In this document: positions 34,984 through 43,684 of the stretch, piece after piece
Layout of the letters: each line of letters starts with the position of its first letter
Position numbering within the stretch: the stretch's first letter is position 1
Assembly (NCBI RefSeq): GCF_006539945.1
Contig: NZ_BJNZ01000035.1
Location: 1 to 45,391, forward strand
Reading direction: 5' to 3'
Length of the DNA: 45,391 nt
Origin: Cellulosimicrobium cellulans
GTDB lineage: Bacteria; Actinomycetota; Actinomycetes; Actinomycetales; Cellulomonadaceae
The notes under the pieces: generated by a model
What the model saw: only the letters and a program-made list of their open reading frames with translations
What the model was told of the DNA's origin: nothing
Database searches by the model: none
Program-made: the position numbers and the translations under genes

Positions 34984-36027
34984 GTGCACGACGCGAACCT
35001 GACGATCCGGACAGTCACCGACCGCGCTACCTGGGACGCCCGGGTCAACGAGCTCGGCGGCCACCCCCTCCAGCTCTGGGGCTGGGGCGAGGTGAAGGCC
35101 ACGGGCGCCTGGACCCCGCACCGCGTGGAGGCGGTGGACGCCGACGGCCGCGTCCGCGGCCTGGCGCAGGTGCTCGTGCGGTCGCTCCCGGCCCAGTTCA
35201 AGGCGCTGTGCCACGTGCCGCGCGGGCCCGTGATCGCGCCGGCGGGAGACGGCTGGGGCGCCGGGCCGGGCGTGGGCGACGACGCGACGCGCGACGCCGT
35301 GACCCGGGCGGTCGTCGCGTGGTGCAAGTCGACGGTCGGCGGCGTGGGCGTCACGATCGAGCCCGACTGGCCGGTCGGGACGCACCTCGCGCTGCCCGAC
35401 GCCCGCCCCGCGGCGAACCCGATCCTCTACCCGGTCACGCTGATCCTCGACCTGACGAAGTCCGAGGACGAGCTGACGAAGGCCATGGGCAAGTCGACGC
35501 GGTACGACATCCGCAAGGCGGCGCGCACCGGGCTCGAGGTGCGCCGCGTGACGGACGAGGCCGAGGTGCGTCAGGTGCTCGCCGTCTACCACGAGACCGC
35601 CGAGCGCGCGGGCTTCGCGCTGCACGACGACGAGTACTACCTCGCGATCCACCGCGAGCTCGGTGAGCACTCCGTGCTCGTCGCCGCGTTCTCCGAGGGT
35701 GCGCCGGTGTCGTTCGTGTGGTGCGTCTCGTCGGCGACGACGTCGTTCGAGCTGTACGGCGGGATCAACGACGCGGGTCGCAAGCTGCGCGCCAACGCGC
35801 CGGTCAAGTGGCACGCGATCACGCTCGCGCAGCAGGCCGGGCTGGTCCGGTACGACATGAACGGGCTGCTCAACGACGGGATCAGCGAGTTCAAGCGCAG
35901 CTTCGCCCAGCACGACGACGAGCTGGTGCACAGCGTCGACGTGCCGTTCTCGATGTGGTACTCCGCGTGGAACAAGGGCCTGCCCACCGCGAAGAAGGTC
36001 GTGCGCAAGCTCCGCGGGAGCCGCTGA
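34984..36027 (+). CDS. FemX/FemAB-type peptidoglycan bridge aminoacyltransferase
   Basis: A 347-residue FemAB-family protein (two GNAT-like domains). The family adds amino acids from aminoacyl-tRNA to lipid II side chains. Recognisable segments: HPLQLWGWGEVK (about 27-38), KSTRYDIRKAARTGLEVR, a long AGFALHDDEYY segment, and FELYGGINDAGRKLRANAPVKWHAI followed by YDMNGLLNDGISEFKRSF. The coiled-coil arm of Staphylococcus FemA is absent, as in other actinobacterial members. GTG 34984 follows TAGGGT by seven bases. With the D-Asp ligase-like enzyme it likely builds or extends the interpeptide bridge. Donor amino acid unknown. Confidence 0.85.
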   Translation: MHDANLTIRTVTDRATWDARVNELGGHPLQLWGWGEVKATGAWTPHRVEAVDADGRVRGLAQVLVRSLPAQFKALCHVPRGPVIAPAGDGWGAGPGVGDDATRDAVTRAVVAWCKSTVGGVGVTIEPDWPVGTHLALPDARPAANPILYPVTLILDLTKSEDELTKAMGKSTRYDIRKAARTGLEVRRVTDEAEVRQVLAVYHETAERAGFALHDDEYYLAIHRELGEHSVLVAAFSEGAPVSFVWCVSSATTSFELYGGINDAGRKLRANAPVKWHAITLAQQAGLVRYDMNGLLNDGISEFKRSFAQHDDELVHSVDVPFSMWYSAWNKGLPTAKKVVRKLRGSR

Positions 36028-36058
36028 CCGGGCTCGCCGCCGTCCACCACCACTCCCG

Positions 36059-36095
36059 AGAGACCCGGTATCGCCCGATGCGATACCGGGTCTCT
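36059..36095. terminator. strong bidirectional hairpin after femX
   Basis: A 16-bp perfect stem (AGAGACCCGGTATCGC / GCGATACCGGGTCTCT) with a 5-base loop. It separates femX from fadAB. The inner part (GGTATCGC / GCGATACC) is shared with the operator-like repeat upstream of fadA. Confidence 0.8.
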
Positions 36096-36125
36096 TCATG
36101 TCGTAGCATCGGTCTCGTGCTTTAC

Positions 36126-36149
36126 CGATACTCGCGGTAGCGTGTATCG
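36126..36149 (+). promoter_or_regulatory. inverted repeat upstream of fadA
   Basis: CGATAC (36126-36131) and GTATCG (36144-36149) form an inverted repeat with a 12-base spacer; TAGCGT inside it (36138-36143) could be the -10 box. It is a candidate operator for a TetR-type fatty-acid repressor. No such regulator is in the window. Confidence 0.35.
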
Positions 36150-36220
36150 CACGTACGACCCCCGAGCGGTGCCGCTCCCGGACACCGCCGTCCCGACCAT
36201 CTGCATCGGATGGAGATGCC

Positions 36221-37504
36221 ATGACCGTGGCCAACGAGGCCCCCTCTCCCACCTCGGCACCCACCCAGGCCGCGCGCCGTCGCCCCGTGCGCGACGTCGT
36301 CTTCGTCGAGGGCGTGCGCAGCCCGTTCGGCAAGGCGCGCCCCGACGGGATCTACGCCGAGACCCGCGCGGACGACCTCGCCGTGAAGACGGTCCGCGAG
36401 CTGCTGCGCCGCCGCCCCGAGCTGCCCGCCGAGAGGATCGACGAGCTCGCGCTCGCCGCGACCACGCAGACCGGCGACCAGGGCCTCACCCTCGGCCGCA
36501 GCGTGGCCGTCCTCGCCGGGCTCCCCAAGTCGGTCCCCGGCTTCGCGATCGACCGCATGTGCGCGGGCGCGATGACCGCGGTCACGACGACCGCGGCGAA
36601 CGTCGCCGTGGGCGCGCAGGACGTCGTGGTCGCGGGCGGCGTCGAGCACATGGGCCATCACCCGATGGGCGAGGGGTCGGACCCGAACCCGCGGTTCGTC
36701 GCCGAGCGCCTCGTCGACTCGTCCGCGCTCGTCATGGGCGCGACGGCGGAGAACCTGCACGACCGGTACCCGCACCTCACCAAGGAGCGCGCCGACGCGT
36801 ACGCCGTCGCGAGCCAGGCCAAGTACGCCAAGGCCCTCGCGAACGGCGACATCTCCCCCGACCTCGTGCCGGTCGCGACCCGGTCGACCGAGCTCGGGTG
36901 GGGCCTGGCCACGGCCGACGAGCTGCCGCGCCCCGGCACCACGGTCGACTCGATCCGCGACCTCAAGACCCCGTTCCGCCCCGGCGGGAAGGTCACCGCG
37001 GGCAACGCCTCGCCGCTGACCGACGGCGCGACGGCGTGCCTGCTCGCCGCGGGCGACGTCGCCGACGAGCTCGGGCTCCCGGCGCGCATGCGCCTCGTCG
37101 CGTACGCGTACGCGGGCGTCGACCCCGAGGTCATGGGCATCGGACCGGTCCCCGCGACCGAGCGCGCGCTCGCGTCCGCGGGCCTGACGATCGACGACAT
37201 CGGCCTGTTCGAGATCAACGAGGCGTTCGCGGTCCAGGTGCTCGCGTTCCTCGACCACTTCGGCATCGCGGACGACGACGAGCGCGTCAACCAGTACGGG
37301 GGCGCCATCGCCATGGGCCACCCGCTCGCGTCGTCGGGCGTGCGCCTCATGACGCAGCTCGCGCGCCAGTTCGAGCAGCACCCCGAGGTGCGCTACGGCC
37401 TGACGACCATGTGCGTCGGCCTCGGCATGGGCGGCACCGTGATCTGGGAGAACCCGCACCACGCCGACTACTCCGGCCACATCTTCGAGACCGCGGAGAA
37501 CTGA
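36221..37504 (+). CDS. fadA: acetyl-CoA acyltransferase (thiolase)
   Basis: A 427-residue thiolase for the last step of beta-oxidation. Active-site C114 in DRMCAGAM, the NEAFAVQ segment, GHPLASSG with the catalytic histidine, and the second cysteine in TMCVGLGMGG. The ATG is preceded by GGAG seven bases upstream. The first 20 residues are a variable leader. Two bases separate it from fadB, so they form one operon and most likely one multienzyme complex. Confidence 0.95.
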   Translation: MTVANEAPSPTSAPTQAARRRPVRDVVFVEGVRSPFGKARPDGIYAETRADDLAVKTVRELLRRRPELPAERIDELALAATTQTGDQGLTLGRSVAVLAGLPKSVPGFAIDRMCAGAMTAVTTTAANVAVGAQDVVVAGGVEHMGHHPMGEGSDPNPRFVAERLVDSSALVMGATAENLHDRYPHLTKERADAYAVASQAKYAKALANGDISPDLVPVATRSTELGWGLATADELPRPGTTVDSIRDLKTPFRPGGKVTAGNASPLTDGATACLLAAGDVADELGLPARMRLVAYAYAGVDPEVMGIGPVPATERALASAGLTIDDIGLFEINEAFAVQVLAFLDHFGIADDDERVNQYGGAIAMGHPLASSGVRLMTQLARQFEQHPEVRYGLTTMCVGLGMGGTVIWENPHHADYSGHIFETAEN

Positions 37505-37506
37505 CG

Positions 37507-39669
37507 ATGAGCGCACCGACCGACACCACGCCCACCACCTCCCCGGACGCGACGAAGGACGCCGCGCGCGGTGAGCGCGTCACGCACTCGCTCGTGCGCG
37601 ACGTCGCGCTCCCCGGCGGGACGGGCACGCTCGCCCTTGTCACGCTCGACAACGGGCTCGACCACACCAAGCCGACGACGCTCGGCCCCGAGGGCCTCGC
37701 CGAGCTGCACACGACCCTCGAGACGCTGCGGCGCCGGGCGGCGGACGGCGAGATCGTCGCCGTCGCGATCACGGGCAAGCCGTACTTCCTCGCCGCGGGC
37801 GCGGACCTCACGCAGGCCGCGGCCGTGCAGGTGCGCGACGACGCGCTCGCCCTCGGGCGGGCCGGGCACGCCGCGTACACGCTGCTCCAGGACATGGGCG
37901 TGCCGACGTTCGCGTTCGTCAACGGCGTCGCGCTGGGCGGCGGCCTCGAGGTCGCGCTGAACTGCACGTACCGCACCGTCGCGTCCGACGCCGGCGCGCT
38001 CGCGCTGCCCGAGGTGGGCCTGGGCCTGGTCCCCGGCTGGGGCGGCGCCTACCTCGTGCCGCGCCTGCTCGGCGTCGAGAAGGCGATGGACGTCATCCTT
38101 GCCCGGCCGGCAGCGAACAAGCCGTTCAAGGCGAAGGAGGCGTACGAGATCGGGCTCGTCGACGCGCTCTTCGAGGCGCCCGACTTCCTCGAGTCCTCGC
38201 TGCGCTGGGCCGAGGCCGTGCTGCGCGGCGAGATCGTCGTCGAGCGGCGCGAGCTCGACCCGCAGCCCGTGTGGGACGCCGTCGTCGCCGGGACGCGTCA
38301 GCGCCTCGACGCCGTGGTGGCGAGCTCGCGTCCCGCGCCGTACCGCGCGCTCGACCTCGTCGCGGCCGCGCGCACCGCGTCGCGCGAGGAGGCGTTCGCG
38401 GCCGAGGACGAAGCCCTCGCGGACCTCATCATGAGCGACGAGATGCGCGCGAGCGTCTATGCGTTCCAGCTCGTCTCGAAGGGCAAGCGGCCCCAGGGCG
38501 CGCCCGACGCGAAGCTCGCGCGCCCGGTCACCCGCGTGGGGATCGTCGGCGCCGGGCTCATGGCCGCGCAGATCGCGCTGCTGTTCGCGCAGCGCCTCCA
38601 GGTACCGGTCGTCATGCGCGACCTCGACCAGGAGCGCGTCGACAAGGGCCTCGGCTACGTGCGCGCGACGGTCGAGAAGCTCGTCGGCTCGGGCCGCATG
38701 TCCGCCGACACGGGTGCGCGCATCGTCGGCTCGGTCCACGGCACGACCGAGCTCGGCGACTTCGCGGGCTGCGACGTCGTCATCGAGGCGGTCACGGAGA
38801 TCCTCGGGCTCAAGAAGAAGGTCTTCGCCGAGCTCGAGGGCGTGCTCTCGCCCGAGGCCGTGCTGCTGACCAACACGTCCGCGCTCTCGATCACCGAGAT
38901 GGCGGCCGACCTGCAGCACCCCGAGCGCGTCGTCGGGATGCACTTCTTCAACCCGGTCGCCCAGATGCCGCTCGTCGAGATCATCCAGGCGGCGAAGACC
39001 GACGACGCCGCGCTCGCGACGGCGTTCGCCATGACGAAGAAGCTCCGCAAGACGGCCGTGCTCGTCGCCGACCGCCCCGGGTTCGTCGTCAACCGCCTGC
39101 TCATCCTGCTCATGGGCAAGATCGTCGAGGCGGTCGAGAACGGCACGTCGGTCGAGGTCGCGGACCGCGCGGTCGCACCGCTCGGCCTGCCGATGCCGCC
39201 GTTCGCGCTGTTCGACCTCGTGGGTCCCGCCGTCGGCCTGCACGTCCTCACGTCGCTGCGCGAGGACCTGGGCGAGCGGTTCCCCGAGTCCCCCGGGCTC
39301 CAGCGCATCGTCGACGAGCAGATCCCCGTCGTGCTCGACGCGCCGAAGGGCCTGCCCAAGCCGGTCGACCCCGCGATCCAGGCCGTGTTCGGCTCGGGTG
39401 AGGCGGGCGGCCCGGGAGCGCTCGACGAGGCCGGCGTCCTCGACTCCGTGCTCACCGCGCTCACGCAGGAGATCGGGCTCATGCTCGACGAGGGCGTGGT
39501 CGCGAGCCCGTCGCAGATCGACCTGTGCATGATCCTCGGCGCCGGGTGGGGCTTCCACCTCGGCGGCATCACGCCGTACCTCGACCGCACGGGGTACAGC
39601 GAGAAGGTCCTGGGCCGCCGGTTCCTGCCCGACGGCGTCGCGAACGTCCCGGCGGCGTCGCGCGCCTGA
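37507..39669 (+). CDS. fadB: enoyl-CoA hydratase / 3-hydroxyacyl-CoA dehydrogenase (FadB-like)
   Basis: A 720-residue bifunctional protein. The N-terminal crotonase domain (about 30-330) has AAGADLTQAAAV, the oxyanion-hole GVALGGGLEVALNC and PEVGLGLVPGWGG. The C-terminal 3-hydroxyacyl-CoA dehydrogenase begins with the NAD site VGIVGAGLMAAQ (about 342-353), followed by HFFNPVAQMPLVEI and DRPGFVVNRLL. It hydrates and oxidises acyl-CoA in beta-oxidation, passing substrate to FadA. It is followed by a long hairpin. Intact. Confidence 0.95.
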   Translation: MSAPTDTTPTTSPDATKDAARGERVTHSLVRDVALPGGTGTLALVTLDNGLDHTKPTTLGPEGLAELHTTLETLRRRAADGEIVAVAITGKPYFLAAGADLTQAAAVQVRDDALALGRAGHAAYTLLQDMGVPTFAFVNGVALGGGLEVALNCTYRTVASDAGALALPEVGLGLVPGWGGAYLVPRLLGVEKAMDVILARPAANKPFKAKEAYEIGLVDALFEAPDFLESSLRWAEAVLRGEIVVERRELDPQPVWDAVVAGTRQRLDAVVASSRPAPYRALDLVAAARTASREEAFAAEDEALADLIMSDEMRASVYAFQLVSKGKRPQGAPDAKLARPVTRVGIVGAGLMAAQIALLFAQRLQVPVVMRDLDQERVDKGLGYVRATVEKLVGSGRMSADTGARIVGSVHGTTELGDFAGCDVVIEAVTEILGLKKKVFAELEGVLSPEAVLLTNTSALSITEMAADLQHPERVVGMHFFNPVAQMPLVEIIQAAKTDDAALATAFAMTKKLRKTAVLVADRPGFVVNRLLILLMGKIVEAVENGTSVEVADRAVAPLGLPMPPFALFDLVGPAVGLHVLTSLREDLGERFPESPGLQRIVDEQIPVVLDAPKGLPKPVDPAIQAVFGSGEAGGPGALDEAGVLDSVLTALTQEIGLMLDEGVVASPSQIDLCMILGAGWGFHLGGITPYLDRTGYSEKVLGRRFLPDGVANVPAASRA

Positions 39670-39689
39670 CCCCACCGCGGACGGACACC

Positions 39690-39749
39690 GGGCCGCGAGC
39701 GCCCTCCCGTGGTCGTACGACGACCGCGCGGAGGTTCCGCTCGCGGCCC
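39690..39749 (+). terminator. long hairpin terminator after fadAB
   Basis: GGGCCGCGAGCG (39690-39701) pairs with CGCTCGCGGCCC (39738-39749); inside, CCTCC...GGAGG and GTGGTCGT...ACGACCGC pair further. It begins about 20 bases past the fadB stop. Confidence 0.65.
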
Positions 39750-39783
39750 GATCCGTCGCCACGGGGTTCCCGACTCCGCGACC

Positions 39784-39960
39784 GACGTGCGTGAGGTGGT
39801 CCGCACGACGGATGACGAGCGGATCCTCACGATGACGGCCGAGGGCACGGAGCAGTCCGCGACCGCGATGTGCGGGACGGGGGGGGGTCGGCTCGCGCGA
39901 CGGCGCGCTGTTCGGGTTCACGCCCCAGCTCAGGGCCATCCAGATCGAGGACCAGCCGGA
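39784..39960 (+). pseudogene. possible frameshifted small ORF with G9 tract
   Basis: Before the G9 run (39879-39887) one frame reads DVREVVRTTDDERILTMTAEG and then TEQSATAMCGTGG. After it a different frame reads SRDGALFGFTPQLRAIQIEDQ. Deleting one G joins the two into a continuous polypeptide of good composition. It is either a decayed gene, a phase-variable one, or a sequencing error in the homopolymer. No family is recognised, and the next in-frame stop overlaps the opposite-strand PIG-L gene. Confidence 0.3.
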
Positions 39961-39970
39961 CCCGCCGGAG

Positions 39971-40726
39971 TCAGTCCTCCCAGCCCATGCGCAGGACCTC
40001 GAACGCGACCGCGTGCGTGACACCCATGCGCTCGCCCGTGGGCGCGCTCATGGACGCGAGGAACGCGGCGGGGTCGAAGTCCGCCCAGCCGAGGCCGTCG
40101 AGGTAGGCGGCGTGCGCGCGCAGGGACGCCACGCCCGCGTCGAAGGTCGCGCTCACGTCCACGCCGTGCGCGGCGTCGGGCGAGCCCGCGACCCAGACCT
40201 GGCGTACGCCACCCCAGGGCTCGACACCGTCCGTCTCGACCTGCTCGCGGAAGACCCACCGGTTCCCCGCGTCGCGCACGGCGTCGACGACGGCTCGTCC
40301 CGTCGCGATGTGGTCCGCCTGGTTGAGCATCCCGCCCGGGAACGTCTCGCGGTAGTTCCCGGTGATCACGACGTCGGGCCGGTGGCGCCGGATCGCGCCC
40401 GCGATCGCGCGCCGCAGCGGCAGTCCGTACTCGAGCACGCCGTCAGGCAGCCCGAGGAACTCGACCTCCTCGACGCCGACGACCCGCCCGGACTCGATCT
40501 GCTCCGCCTCGCGCACGCGCCGCGCCTCGTCCGGGTCCATGCCGTCGATACCGGCCTCGCCGCTCGTCACCATGCAGTACACGACCCGCTTGCCCTGGCC
40601 CGTCCACCGCGCGACCGCCGCGGCGGCGCCGAACTCCATGTCGTCAGGATGGGCGACGACGGCGAGCGCCGTGGACCAGTCCTCGGGCAGCGGGGTGAGC
40701 GGAGGAAGGGCGTCGGTCGCGGTCAT
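39971..40726 (-). CDS. PIG-L family deacetylase
   Basis: A 251-residue zinc-dependent N-acetylglucosamine deacetylase-fold protein. AHPDD (25-29) and NQADHIATGRAV provide the metal ligands (H26, D29 and the downstream His). MshB and Mca of mycothiol metabolism belong to this family, but no other mycothiol genes are near, so the substrate is open. The ATG at 40726 lacks a strong Shine-Dalgarno. Cytosolic and intact. Confidence 0.88.
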   Translation of the reverse strand: MTATDALPPLTPLPEDWSTALAVVAHPDDMEFGAAAAVARWTGQGKRVVYCMVTSGEAGIDGMDPDEARRVREAEQIESGRVVGVEEVEFLGLPDGVLEYGLPLRRAIAGAIRRHRPDVVITGNYRETFPGGMLNQADHIATGRAVVDAVRDAGNRWVFREQVETDGVEPWGGVRQVWVAGSPDAAHGVDVSATFDAGVASLRAHAAYLDGLGWADFDPAAFLASMSAPTGERMGVTHAVAFEVLRMGWED

Positions 40727-40785
40727 GACGCCACGCTATGCCGTGGCGCACCGGCGGGCGCGCCGACCGGGTGCACGGCACCGCG

Positions 40786-43029
40786 TCAGCGCTCGACCGG
40801 CTCGTCCTCCACGACGGCGCCGACGACGTCCGCGTCCTCGACCGACGTCACGGCGGGGTCGACGAACAGCCGGGCGCGCTCGGCGTCGACCACCGCGCGC
40901 GCGAGCGACGCCTCGGAGACGTCGACCGCGCCCGCGACCTCCTCGGCGAGCGCGCTGCGGCGTGCGTACGCGTCGAACAGCCGGGCCTTCGTCCCGAGGA
41001 GGCGTACGAGGTGCTCGTCGACGCTGTCGACGGTGAGCAGGCGGTGCACCTGGACGGTCTCGACCTGACCCATGCGGTGGGCGCGCGCGACGGCCTGCGC
41101 CTCGGTCGTGGGCTTGGTCTGGGGTTCGCACAGGATCACCACGGAGGCGGCCTGGAGGTTGAGACCCACTCCCCCGACGTCGATCTGGCTCACGAGCACG
41201 CGGGGTGACGCGGCCGCGGTGAAGTCGTCGACGATCGTCTGGCGCGTGCGGGCGGGCACGGAGCCGGTGAGTGGCGGGAGCGCGAGGTCGCCGAGCGCGC
41301 GCACGGCCACGTCCACGACGTCCCGGAAGTACGAGAACACCACGACCTTGCGCCCGTTCTCGGCCGCCTCGCGCGCGATCTCCCCGAGCCGGCGCAGCTT
41401 CGCCGAGTCCTCGGGGTGCTCGACGGCGAACGCCGCCCGCCGCATCGCCATGAACGACCCCGCCGCGACCGCCTCGCGGTACGCGGCGCCGTCCACCGCA
41501 CCCAGCCGCTCCCACTCGTCGACCTGCACGAGCTCGGGCAGCTCCTCGAGCACGTCCTCGGCGTTGCGCCGCAGGTAGGCGGGCGCGACGGCGTGCCGGA
41601 ACGCGTCGGGACCGGCGGCGCCGTGCGCGGCGTCGAGGCGCGCCGCGAGCTCGGGCTGGAGGTAGCCGAGCAGGGTGCGGAACTCCTCGACCCGGTTCTC
41701 CATGGGCGTGCCGGTGAGCAGCAGCACGTGCTCGGTCGCCTGGGCGAGGGCCGCGACGGCGACCGACCGCTTCGCGAGCGGGTTCTTCACGTAGTGCGCC
41801 TCGTCCACGACGAGCGCCACCGGCCGGGCGGCCGTGAACGTCTCCGTCCCCGCGCGCCGCAGGCCGGCGAAGGTCACGACGGCGACGCCGCCCGCCGCGC
41901 GCCACGCCGCGGCCGCCTCTTCCCGGTCCTCGCCGTGGACGGCGTGCACCGGGAGGTCCGCGTGCGCGCGCAGCTCGCGCACCCAGTTCTCCAGCACGCT
42001 CGCCGGGCACACGACGAGCGCGTGGGTCGCGCCGCGGGCGACCAGGTGCGCGACGACCGCGACGGCCTGCACCGTCTTGCCCAGGCCCATCTCGTCGCCC
42101 AGGACGACGCGCCGCTGGGCGAGCGCGAAGCGGGCTCCGAACGCCTGGTACCCGCGCAACGAGACCGTCAGCAGCGACTCGTCGAGCGCCTGCGTCTGCA
42201 CGCGGTCGACCAGCTCGGCGGGCAGGTGGCCGGCCGCGGCGGCGACGTCGCGGCCCGTGGGGGCGACGCCGTCGAGCAGCGCGTAGTAGGCCGCGGACCG
42301 GCGGCGGAAGTCCTCCCAGACGTCGTACGGGCGCGCGGGCGCAGTGAGCAGCCCGACGACGCGCCGCGCCTCCTCGACGAGCCCCGTCGCCCGGGCCCGC
42401 TCCGCGAGGCCCACGAGCGTCGCGACCGCCGCGAACGCCCGACGCCGCCGCTCGCCCCACGCGAGGAGGCGGCGCGGCCCGCTCCCGGCGACCAGCGCGT
42501 CGGCGCGCACGCGCTCGTGATCGGCGAGCGCGGCCCGCACCTGGTCGCCGTACCGCGCGACGGCGGCGTCGGCCTGGTCGAGCGTGTGCAGCGCCTGGAC
42601 GAGCGCGGTCGCGACCGGGTCCGTCGGCGTGAGGTCGATCCGGAAGCGCAGGCTCTCGCGCACGGCCCGCGCCACCTGCTCGGCAGCAGCGAGCAGGTGC
42701 GTCGCCGTCTGCGGGCCGATCTCGGGCAGCTTCTCCAGGCCCCCGCGCCCGAGCCGCGCGACCTCGCCGACCGTCCGCACGTCCGCGTCCGCGAGCGCCC
42801 CGAGCCGCAGCCGCTCGCGCGTGACGTCGCGCAGCGACGCGACGTCGACGGTGTCGAGTCGCGCCAGGACCTTCTCCTCGCGGCTGTCGCCGAACGCGGC
42901 GCGCACCTGCTCGCGGGCCGTCGCCGGCGCGGCGGAGAGCGCCGCGAGCTGCGCGGCGAGGGCGTCCGCGTCCGCGACGACCGCCCGAGCGGTGGCGGCG
43001 TCGGGCGGCACCGTGCTCGGCGCGGTCAC
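40786..43029 (-). CDS. SNF2-family DEAD/DEAH helicase with HhH region
   Basis: A 747-residue SNF2-type ATPase. A helix-hairpin-helix-like segment (about 82-123, containing LPEIGPQTA) precedes the helicase core. Walker A EMGLGKT (313-319), DEAH (409-412), LLTGTPMEN and a C-terminal lobe ending ARAHRMGQ. No nuclease or methylase domain is evident. It starts with GTG overlapping the Doc-like toxin stop by four bases, so the three genes are one operon. Its role is unknown; it could be an effector or repair factor made together with the toxin-antitoxin pair. Confidence 0.85.
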   Translation of the reverse strand: MTAPSTVPPDAATARAVVADADALAAQLAALSAAPATAREQVRAAFGDSREEKVLARLDTVDVASLRDVTRERLRLGALADADVRTVGEVARLGRGGLEKLPEIGPQTATHLLAAAEQVARAVRESLRFRIDLTPTDPVATALVQALHTLDQADAAVARYGDQVRAALADHERVRADALVAGSGPRRLLAWGERRRRAFAAVATLVGLAERARATGLVEEARRVVGLLTAPARPYDVWEDFRRRSAAYYALLDGVAPTGRDVAAAAGHLPAELVDRVQTQALDESLLTVSLRGYQAFGARFALAQRRVVLGDEMGLGKTVQAVAVVAHLVARGATHALVVCPASVLENWVRELRAHADLPVHAVHGEDREEAAAAWRAAGGVAVVTFAGLRRAGTETFTAARPVALVVDEAHYVKNPLAKRSVAVAALAQATEHVLLLTGTPMENRVEEFRTLLGYLQPELAARLDAAHGAAGPDAFRHAVAPAYLRRNAEDVLEELPELVQVDEWERLGAVDGAAYREAVAAGSFMAMRRAAFAVEHPEDSAKLRRLGEIAREAAENGRKVVVFSYFRDVVDVAVRALGDLALPPLTGSVPARTRQTIVDDFTAAASPRVLVSQIDVGGVGLNLQAASVVILCEPQTKPTTEAQAVARAHRMGQVETVQVHRLLTVDSVDEHLVRLLGTKARLFDAYARRSALAEEVAGAVDVSEASLARAVVDAERARLFVDPAVTSVEDADVVGAVVEDEPVER

Positions 43030-43415
43030 GGGTGCCAGCGGGCGAGGCTCTCCGCGACGTACGTCACGTCGTGCGTCGAGCCGTCGGCGATCGACATCGT
43101 CAGCTCGTACACGTCGTCGTGCGGAGCATGCAGCTCGACACCGTTCATGCCGTAGAACACGACGACGGCGACGAGACCGAGCCGCTTGTTGCCGTCGACG
43201 AGCGCGTGGTTCTGGACGACGGAGAGCATCAGCGCGGCCGCCTTCAGGTCGAGCGACGGATATGCCTCCTCACCGAACATCGAGGCGCGAGGACGATGCA
43301 CGGCCGAGTCGAGCGCACCCCAGTCCCGGACGACCGGCTCCGCCCGGAGCAGCGCGCGCGCCGCTGCGAGCAGGTCCCCGACCTCGAGATACTCGACGTC
43401 TCGCGACGCGACCAC
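43026..43415 (-). CDS. Doc/Fic-family toxin
   Basis: A 129-residue Fic-fold protein. The motif H70-A-L-V-D-G-N-K-R is the Doc-type HxxxDxNKR site used in phosphorylation or AMPylation of a target (EF-Tu in the P1 Doc case). The segment YLEVGDLLAAARAL near the N-terminus is typical of Doc. The GTG at 43415 is one base after the antitoxin stop; the frame continues upstream only as a shadow. All core motif residues are present, so it should be active. Confidence 0.87.
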   Translation of the reverse strand: MVASRDVEYLEVGDLLAAARALLRAEPVVRDWGALDSAVHRPRASMFGEEAYPSLDLKAAALMLSVVQNHALVDGNKRLGLVAVVVFYGMNGVELHAPHDDVYELTMSIADGSTHDVTYVAESLARWHP

Positions 43416-43416
43416 C

Positions 43417-43620
43417 TCAGGCGAGCTTGTCGAGCACGGGACCGTACTCGCGGATCGCGTCGGCGATGAGTCGATCACGGAGTGCGTCGCGCTCCGCGCC
43501 GTACCGCCGTACGGCCTCACGGACGATCTCGTTCTGCGAGCGCCCCTCGCGCTCTGCGGCCGCCTCGAGGACCCGCTTCTCGTCCTCGGTGAACCGCACG
43601 ACCATCTGGCTGCCGCTCAT
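43417..43620 (-). CDS. ribbon-helix-helix antitoxin
   Basis: A 67-residue RHH/CopG-like protein: MVVRFTEDEKRVLEAAAEREGRSQNEIVREAVRRY is the typical beta-alpha-alpha unit, followed by a C-terminal segment that would bind the toxin. The ATG has GGGAGGTG upstream. It overlaps no gene but ends one base before the toxin GTG. Expected to bind the palindrome at 43636-43648 and repress its own operon. Confidence 0.85.
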   Translation of the reverse strand: MSGSQMVVRFTEDEKRVLEAAAEREGRSQNEIVREAVRRYGAERDALRDRLIADAIREYGPVLDKLA

Positions 43621-43635
43621 CCCGCACCTCCCGAC

Positions 43636-43654
43636 GTGGTATCACCACAGTATC
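43636..43654 (-). promoter_or_regulatory. operator palindrome and -10 box of the toxin-antitoxin operon
   Basis: GTGGT-ATC-ACCAC (43636-43648) is a perfect inverted repeat directly downstream of GATACT (43654-43649, minus strand). This is the usual place for an RHH antitoxin operator. Binding would block the promoter. Confidence 0.6.
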
Positions 43655-43684
43655 GCTCCCGGCCGCGGGTACGCTCCGGCACCC

